From: Geobacter sp.
GTDB taxonomy: Bacteria; Desulfobacterota; Desulfuromonadia; Geobacterales; Pseudopelobacteraceae
Reading direction: 5' to 3'
Assembly: GCA_025360785.1 (NCBI GenBank)
Contig: JANYBN010000078.1
Span: 1-41,477 of the forward strand
Length of the DNA: 41,477 bases
Part shown: one piece after another, positions 36,736-41,477 of the stretch
Numbering within the stretch: position 1 is the first letter of the stretch
How the letters are laid out: every line of letters starts with the position of its first letter
Notes under the pieces: model-generated
Databases searched by the model: none
Told to the model about the DNA's origin: nothing
What the model saw: the letters and a program-made list of their open reading frames with translations, nothing else
Program-made: the position numbers and the translations under genes

Positions 36736-38019
36736 ATGGGTAAAACAACAGCAGAAAAGATATTTGATGCACACCTGGTCAACGAACCCTTTCCCGGTAC
36801 CAAAGTACTGCGGCTGGATGCGGTGCTCTGCCACGAGATCACCACACCGATTGCGATTGACGACCTGATCCGGCGCGGCAAGGATCGCGTTTTCGATCCG
36901 ACGAAGATCAAGGCGGTCATTGACCATGTCACCCCCAGCAAGGACACCAAAACCGCCACTCAGGCCAAGATCCTGCGTGACTGGGCCCGGCGTCACGACA
37001 TCAAGGATTTCTTCGATATCGGCGCCAACGGCGTCTGCCACGCCCTCGTCCCGGAGCGCGGCTTCATCCGTCCCGGCTACACGGTCATCATGGGCGATTC
37101 CCACACCTGCACCCACGGCGCCTTCGGAGCCTTTGCGGCAGGTATCGGCACGACCGATCTGGAAGTCGGCATCCTGAAAGGTGTCTGCGCTTTCCGCCAG
37201 CCCAAAACAATCAAATTCAACGTCACCGGCACACTCCCAAAAGGGGTCTATGCCAAGGACGTCATCCTGCACATTATCGGGAAAATCGGCGTCAACGGCG
37301 CCACCGACCGGGTGATGGAATTTCACGGTTCCACCATCGACAACATGACGATGGAATCGCGCATGACGCTCTGCAACATGGCCATCGAAGCGGGCGGCAC
37401 TTCCGGGATCTGTCAGCCGGATATGACCACCGTTGACTACCTCTGGCCCTTTATTCAGGGTGACTTTGCCGGCAAAGAAGCTGCTCTGGCTGATTATTCA
37501 CAGTGGCGGGCCGACGCTGACGCCGAATATGACCAGACCATCGAGATCGACGTCACGGTTATGGAGCCGACGGTGACCTTCGGGTACAAACCGGATCAGG
37601 TCAAAACCATATCCGAAATCGCCGGCACTCCGCTTGATCAGATTTACATCGGCTCCTGCACTAACGGCCGGATTGAAGACCTGCGTATCGCCGCTCAGAT
37701 CCTGAAAGGGCACAAACTGGCGCCGAACGTGCGCGGCATTCTCTCGCCGGCCACTCCGAAAATCCAGCAGCAGGCCATGCATGAGGGGTTGATCGACATC
37801 TTCATGGAAGCCGGTTTCTGCGTCACCAACCCCACCTGCGGCGCCTGTCTGGGTATGAGCAACGGCGTCCTGGCTGAGGGCGAAGTCTGCGCCTCGACCA
37901 CGAACCGCAACTTCATGGGCCGAATGGGCAAAGGCGGCATGGTGCATCTGATGTCGCCGGCAACGGCAGCGGCCAGCGCGATAGAAGGCAAGATCGCCGA
38001 TCCGAGGAAATATCTGTAA
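36736..38019 (+). CDS. leuC: 3-isopropylmalate dehydratase large subunit
   Basis: 427 residues, the shorter archaeal-type LeuC. It isomerises 2- to 3-isopropylmalate in leucine synthesis with a [4Fe-4S] cluster; ligands are Cys308 (GSCTNGR), Cys368 and Cys371 (PTCGACLG). MGDSHTCTHGAFGAFAAGIGTTD is the aconitase-family signature. ATG 36736 is chosen over 36721 because GAGGT lies between them at the right distance and MGKTTAEKIF is the family start. leuD follows after a 97-bp repeat-containing gap. Homoaconitase or related dehydratases share this fold, but the leuD pairing favours LeuC. Confidence 0.93.
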   Translation: MGKTTAEKIFDAHLVNEPFPGTKVLRLDAVLCHEITTPIAIDDLIRRGKDRVFDPTKIKAVIDHVTPSKDTKTATQAKILRDWARRHDIKDFFDIGANGVCHALVPERGFIRPGYTVIMGDSHTCTHGAFGAFAAGIGTTDLEVGILKGVCAFRQPKTIKFNVTGTLPKGVYAKDVILHIIGKIGVNGATDRVMEFHGSTIDNMTMESRMTLCNMAIEAGGTSGICQPDMTTVDYLWPFIQGDFAGKEAALADYSQWRADADAEYDQTIEIDVTVMEPTVTFGYKPDQVKTISEIAGTPLDQIYIGSCTNGRIEDLRIAAQILKGHKLAPNVRGILSPATPKIQQQAMHEGLIDIFMEAGFCVTNPTCGACLGMSNGVLAEGEVCASTTNRNFMGRMGKGGMVHLMSPATAAASAIEGKIADPRKYL

Positions 38020-38031
38020 GGCGTCGATCAT

Positions 38032-38090
38032 GTAGGGGCGGGCCCCATGTGGCCGCCCTTAACCGGGCAACCACACGGGGTTGCCCCTAC
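38032..38090. repeat. Inverted repeat between leuC and leuD
   Basis: GTAGGGGCGGGCCCC and GGGGTTGCCCCTAC form the outer arms, with GTGGCCGCCC and GGGCAACCAC inside. It is a typical dispersed intergenic repeat, here inside an operon. It would fold in the leuCD mRNA. Confidence 0.65.
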
Positions 38091-38116
38091 AATCCATACA
38101 TTTTAAGGAGTCACAT

Positions 38117-38644
38117 ATGAAAACATTCGGAGGCCCGGTCCTCTTTCTTGACCGCAGCGACATCAACACCGACGAAATCATTCCGGCCAAATATCTGACT
38201 GAAATTACCAAGGAAGATTTGAAGCCATATATTCTTGAAGACCTTAAACTGCCCGGCTTCGACCCGAACGGGCCAAAAACTAAGAATGCCCGCGTGATCG
38301 TCTCCCGCGCCAACTTCGGTTGCGGCTCGTCCCGCGAACATGCCCCCTGGGTTTTTGAGGTCAACGGCATAACCGCCGTCATCGCCGAATCCTTCGCCCG
38401 TATCTTCCGTCAGAACATGTTTAACTGCGGCATGGCTGCCATTGAACTCCCCAAGGCTGACCTTGACCAGATCTTCACTCACGCCGGCCACGACGATGCC
38501 GCCATGAGCATCGACATTGAAGCCGGAACCCTGACGATGAGTGGCGGCGGGAAAAACAAGACGTTCAGTTTCGAGATATCTCCCTTCGACAAGGCTCTGG
38601 TCCTGGCCGGCGGCTGGGTTGATTTCGCCGATCAGAAATATTGA
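38117..38644 (+). CDS. leuD: 3-isopropylmalate dehydratase small subunit
   Basis: 175 residues, the small swivelling domain that completes LeuC. DINTDEIIPAKYLTEI and ANFGCGSSREHAPWVF are the family marks. ATG 38117 follows TTTTAAGGAGTCACAT; the frame reads back to a TTG in the repeat but that start is unlikely. A terminator follows. Confidence 0.94.
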   Translation: MKTFGGPVLFLDRSDINTDEIIPAKYLTEITKEDLKPYILEDLKLPGFDPNGPKTKNARVIVSRANFGCGSSREHAPWVFEVNGITAVIAESFARIFRQNMFNCGMAAIELPKADLDQIFTHAGHDDAAMSIDIEAGTLTMSGGGKNKTFSFEISPFDKALVLAGGWVDFADQKY

Positions 38645-38668
38645 AAAACAATTTTCACTGAACACTCC

Positions 38669-38705
38669 ACAAAGGGGACTTGCCGAAACGGCAGTCCCCT
38701 TTGTA
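38669..38705 (+). terminator. Terminator after leuD
   Basis: AAAGGGGACT-TGCC, GAAA loop, then CGGC-AGTCCCCTTT, followed by a T-rich tract (TGTATTTCT). It ends the leuCD transcript. Confidence 0.8.
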
Positions 38706-38769
38706 TTTCTCGTACTTTTTAGTTCAACTTATCAGAGAAGATCGTATTTGCTGACGACCAAGGAGTGAC

Positions 38770-38958
38770 ATGTCAAAAATAATCGGACACAACTACAGTC
38801 GAGACCCTTATCCGTGGGATGACTCTGAGAAACCCGCCAGTTCTGCAGAGTGGACCTGTTGTGGCATGAAACTTAGCCGGTCTTTTTACGTCTGCCCTAT
38901 ATGCGAAAAAGAGCGGGATCCGGAGTCTGGAGAAGATACAGCCCAAGACTCTCCCTGA
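38770..38958 (+). CDS. Small zinc-ribbon-like protein
   Basis: 62 residues. WTCCGMKLSRSFYVCPICEKE has two Cys pairs spaced like a zinc ribbon; the rest is hydrophilic. CAAGGAGTGAC gives a good ribosome site. It stands alone between leuCD and the next two-component system. No family name can be given. Confidence 0.65.
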   Translation: MSKIIGHNYSRDPYPWDDSEKPASSAEWTCCGMKLSRSFYVCPICEKERDPESGEDTAQDSP

Positions 38959-39095
38959 TATTTTAAAAAGAAGGATTATTCGGCCGCTGCATTTGTGCTA
39001 TGGAGATCGCCATAACTCGTTGACAGGCAGGAATCGACAGGATCAAAAAATTCAAGCCTTTCCACAAGTTTAAGTATTGTCTTAACTCTGTTTTG

Positions 39096-39150
39096 GTTTT
39101 CCTCTGCGTTACTCTGCGTCCTCTGCGGTGAAATGATTACCGCTTTATTC
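39096..39150. repeat. Interspersed repeat, copy B (CTCTGCG type)
   Basis: TTTTCCTCTGCGTTACTCTGCG, in two parts, then TCCTCTGCGGTGAAA and CCGCTTTATTC, matching the right arm of the repeat at 36473-36590. The stretch 38959-39286 otherwise holds only the promoter of the response regulator gene. Confidence 0.65.
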
Positions 39151-39251
39151 CGGCATGCCGAAAACGGAAACGGCAATCAGAGATTGCTGGCCGACAGGCT
39201 ACAACTGACCAAGCTCCGAATAATCTTGACAAGAGAATAAATGCCGCCAGA

Positions 39252-39287
39252 TTTACAACTGTTACAAATAGCGGTAGAATTGTTTTA
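39252..39287 (+). promoter_or_regulatory. Promoter at the start codon of the response regulator (possible leaderless mRNA)
   Basis: TTTACA (39252-39257), 17 bases, TAGAAT (39275-39280). The expected transcription start, about 7 bases on, is the A of ATG 39287, and no ribosome site is visible before that ATG. The complement of TTACAACTGTTACA here has TGTAAC and TGTAA, similar to the half-sites at 41424. Confidence 0.5.
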
Positions 39288-39958
39288 TGCGAATACTAAT
39301 CGTCGAGGATGAGATAAAAGCTGCCGAGTACCTGCGCAAGGGGTTCTCTGAAAACGGTTTTGTTGCCGACGTTGCCAATAATGGTGAAGACGGGCTGCAC
39401 CTGGCACTGACCGGCGACTATGATCTTATCATTCTGGACGTGGGGCTGCCGGAGCGTTCTGGATGGTCGATAATCGCAGAAATGCGCCGTAAAGAGAAAG
39501 AAATGCCGGTGCTCTTTCTGACCGCAAGGGATGCGGTGGAGGACCGGATCAAGGGCCTGGAACTCGGAGCCGACGATTACCTTATCAAACCGTTCGTTTT
39601 CTCCGAACTGCTGGCCAGGGTGCGGACTATTTTGCGCCGCGGCCCCTTGCGACAGCCGGATGTTATTACAATCGGAGACCTGGTTATTGACCTGGTAAGA
39701 CACAAGGCATCACGGGCCGGCCAGCGTCTTGAACTGACGCCTAAAGAATTCGCTCTGATGTCGCTTCTTGCCCGCCGGACCGGCGAGGTTGTCTCACGTA
39801 CACTTATCGCCGAGCAGGTCTGGGACATGAACTTCGACAGCGACACAAATGTTGTCGATGTTGCCGTGCGCAGGCTCAGGGCCAAGGTCGATGATCCCCA
39901 TGAAACCAAACTGATTCACACGTTGCGGGGGGTGGGCTATGTCCTCGAAAAACGTTGA
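39287..39958 (+). CDS. OmpR-family response regulator (CusR-like)
   Basis: 223 residues. Receiver with phospho-acceptor Asp51 ([14 protein letters not shown]) and the Lys switch in [23 protein letters not shown], which is typical of heavy-metal regulators such as CusR/CopR. A C-terminal winged helix follows ([44 protein letters not shown]). Start is MRILIVEDE, without a ribosome site. It overlaps the kinase by 20 bases. Confidence 0.9.
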   Translation: MRILIVEDEIKAAEYLRKGFSENGFVADVANNGEDGLHLALTGDYDLIILDVGLPERSGWSIIAEMRRKEKEMPVLFLTARDAVEDRIKGLELGADDYLIKPFVFSELLARVRTILRRGPLRQPDVITIGDLVIDLVRHKASRAGQRLELTPKEFALMSLLARRTGEVVSRTLIAEQVWDMNFDSDTNVVDVAVRRLRAKVDDPHETKLIHTLRGVGYVLEKR

Positions 39959-41402
39959 GCAGAAATCTCCCGCTAAACCCCGGCGACGGTGGTCGATCAC
40001 CCAGCGACTGGTTGTCACCTACACCCTTTCCGCCTTTGCCATGCTCGCCATCACGGCAATTTTCCTTAACTGGACCCTCCATAGTTCACTCCTGAAAGCA
40101 GAACGCGACTATATTGATGACCGGATTCGCGTATACCGGGCCATAATTGAACACAGCCCTGATTTTCTCTTCTTTATCCTGCAGGATATCGAATGGCAGG
40201 GGTCCTTCGTAAAATACCCCCAATACTATGCCAGGCTCGTGAATGATCAGTGCCACATCGTTATCGAAACCGCTCACATGAATAAACTTATTCCTCCCGA
40301 GAGTTTTCCGGATGCATGCGTATTCAAGGAAGAGCCAAAGGAGCGGCCGCGATCGGAAAAAAACGTAGTTTACCGGAGCGAGAATGGCAGGTCATACCTT
40401 CTGGAATCGTACTGGACCAAGACGGTACAGCCTTCACAGCGTATTGCAATTCAGATAGCGATCGACATTACGGCGCAGGAAGGTATCATTCAGACCAACC
40501 AGCGGCGAATGATCGGGATTATTATGGCCGGCATAGTCTTTGCGGTTCTCTTCAGTGTAGTTGTTGCGCGCCGGGTACTCAACCCGCTCAATGAGTTGGC
40601 GGAGACCGCCAAGCAAATAAGTATGGACAGGATCAGCATGCGGGCCACCGATCCGGAGAGCTGGCCGGTAGAGCTGCAAACCCTGGCGGTTGCCTTCAAC
40701 GACATGCTGGGTCGTCTGGAGGATTCGTTCACCCGCCTGTTTCACAGTGCATCGAACCTGGCTCATGCTCTGCGAACGCCGATCAACAACCTGATGGGTG
40801 AGGCTGAGGTCGCTCTTTCTCAGGACAGAAACAAGAATGAGTATCGCAAAGTTCTCGAATCAAGCCTTGAAGAGCATATGCGGCTTTCGCGCCTGATCGA
40901 AGCGATCTTTTTTCTGTCTCGGGCGGAAAACCCGTCTACCGTGCTTGAACGCACACTGTTCAATCCAATTGAGGAAGTAGAAAAGGTGTTCAGTTTTTAT
41001 GAGGCGCTGGCTGCGGATAAGAATGCTTTGCTTACCTGCCACGGGGACGGAATGTTGAACGGGGACCGGATCCTGGTCCGCAGAGCAATAAGCAATCTGG
41101 TTTCAAATGCGCTCTATTATTCCGATCCCGGCGTAAAGATAGACATAACGACCAGGCAGGCGGAAGACAATAGCCTCGAAATAATCGTGAGCGATACCGG
41201 TTTCGGCATCGCCGATAAAGACCAGAGTCGTATTTTTGACCGGTTTTTCCGCGCATCAACCAGCACCATCAGCAATCCCCATGGCTCTGGGCTGGGGCTT
41301 TCCATCGTCAAATCAATTATGGACATCCATAACGGCACTGTAACAATGGAGAGCGCTCCAGGTCTGGGCACCACGGTAATCTTGCGTTTCCCCGGTTCTT
41401 GA
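39939..41402 (+). CDS. Sensor histidine kinase (heavy-metal sensor, CusS-like)
   Basis: 487 residues. TM1 about 25-50, a periplasmic domain of ~140 residues, TM2 about 190-212, HAMP, then His276 in [14 protein letters not shown], a form seen in CusS-type kinases rather than SHELRTPL. N-box [14 protein letters not shown]1 DTGFGI, G2 [12 protein letters not shown]. The pairing with a CusR-like regulator suggests metal sensing (copper or silver), but the signal cannot be read from sequence. The operator at 41424 may serve an effector gene beyond the window. Confidence 0.88.
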   Translation: MSSKNVEQKSPAKPRRRWSITQRLVVTYTLSAFAMLAITAIFLNWTLHSSLLKAERDYIDDRIRVYRAIIEHSPDFLFFILQDIEWQGSFVKYPQYYARLVNDQCHIVIETAHMNKLIPPESFPDACVFKEEPKERPRSEKNVVYRSENGRSYLLESYWTKTVQPSQRIAIQIAIDITAQEGIIQTNQRRMIGIIMAGIVFAVLFSVVVARRVLNPLNELAETAKQISMDRISMRATDPESWPVELQTLAVAFNDMLGRLEDSFTRLFHSASNLAHALRTPINNLMGEAEVALSQDRNKNEYRKVLESSLEEHMRLSRLIEAIFFLSRAENPSTVLERTLFNPIEEVEKVFSFYEALAADKNALLTCHGDGMLNGDRILVRRAISNLVSNALYYSDPGVKIDITTRQAEDNSLEIIVSDTGFGIADKDQSRIFDRFFRASTSTISNPHGSGLGLSIVKSIMDIHNGTVTMESAPGLGTTVILRFPGS

Positions 41403-41423
41403 CAGACTGAACTATTACCAAAA

Positions 41424-41451
41424 TGTAACGCCGCTGTAATGGCTGCGTAAT
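41424..41451. promoter_or_regulatory. Three TGTAAT-type half-sites at 11-bp spacing
   Basis: TGTAAC (41424), TGTAAT (41435) and CGTAAT (41446) are spaced exactly 11 bp. It lies just after the kinase stop, before the unseen next gene. The likely binder is the adjacent OmpR-family regulator. Confidence 0.5.
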
Positions 41452-41477
41452 GATCAACAGGATAAAAAGTTTCTCAA

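Noticed and set aside
36473-39150. CRISPR array from the repeated CTCTGCG blocks
   Set aside because: Only two distant copies, inverted internally, without regular spacers.
38976-39176. 66-codon minus-strand frame
   Set aside because: Made largely of the CTCTGCG-type repeat; such frames are a known annotation artefact of repeats.

Overview
The window looks like chromosomal DNA of a Gram-negative anaerobe or facultative anaerobe, most likely a Geobacter-like desulfobacterium (Geobacterales/Desulfuromonadia). This is inferred from gene content: BaeSR/Mdt-like efflux, a DUF2164 protein, archaeal-type leuC/leuD, many two-component and efflux genes, and short GC-rich interspersed repeats between operons. 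No rRNA, tRNA, CRISPR array, transposase or phage structural module is visible. The only HK97-type protein is an encapsulin shell.

Layout. (1) 1-5460: three tandem exported arylsulfatases, the first cut by the window edge. (2) 5480-14691: an mdtABC-like RND efflux operon with an OprM/NodT-type outer-membrane lipoprotein. (3) 14692-15276: a gene-poor stretch with two copies of a repeated RNA-like leader element, a possible very short membrane ORF and a strong sigma70-type promoter. (4) 15277-20091: the centre of interest, a sulfur-handling operon of DsrE-family protein, TusA-like protein, Family 2 encapsulin shell with an inserted cyclic-nucleotide-binding domain, SufS-type cysteine desulfurase with a ~175-residue N-terminal extension (the probable encapsulated cargo), and serine O-acetyltransferase. 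(5) 20161-22224: a small YHS-like Cys-rich protein, a fragment of a MetN-like ATPase gene, an inverted repeat and metY. (6) 22351-24695: a small RHH-like protein, a radical-SAM gene broken by a 1-nt frameshift in an A run, a flavin split-barrel protein and a DUF2164 protein. (7) 24781-26337: FetAB-like ABC pair. (8) 26419-31160 (minus strand): MacAB/TolC-like tripartite pump, divergent from baeSR (31414-33527). (9) 33557-36438: LysR regulator divergent from a transglutaminase-like protein and a double rhodanese. (10) 36736-38644: leuCD, then a zinc-ribbon-like small protein. (11) 39287-41402: a CusRS-like two-component system, with a candidate operator at the window end.

How the genes may work together. 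Regions 4-5 suggest a compartmentalised sulfur route: CysE makes O-acetylserine for cysteine synthesis, the desulfurase takes sulfane sulfur from cysteine inside the encapsulin, and DsrE/TusA proteins relay persulfide sulfur. MetY makes homocysteine from sulfide. Two cross-cutting regulatory patterns emerged: (a) a leader element present four times (5631, 14802, 15189, 22273) with an invariant 8-nt spacing, a covarying small hairpin and an abutting terminator-like hairpin; (b) 11-bp-period direct repeats, the usual spacing for OmpR-family regulators, before the mdt operon, in the macA/baeS divergent region, and after the last histidine kinase.
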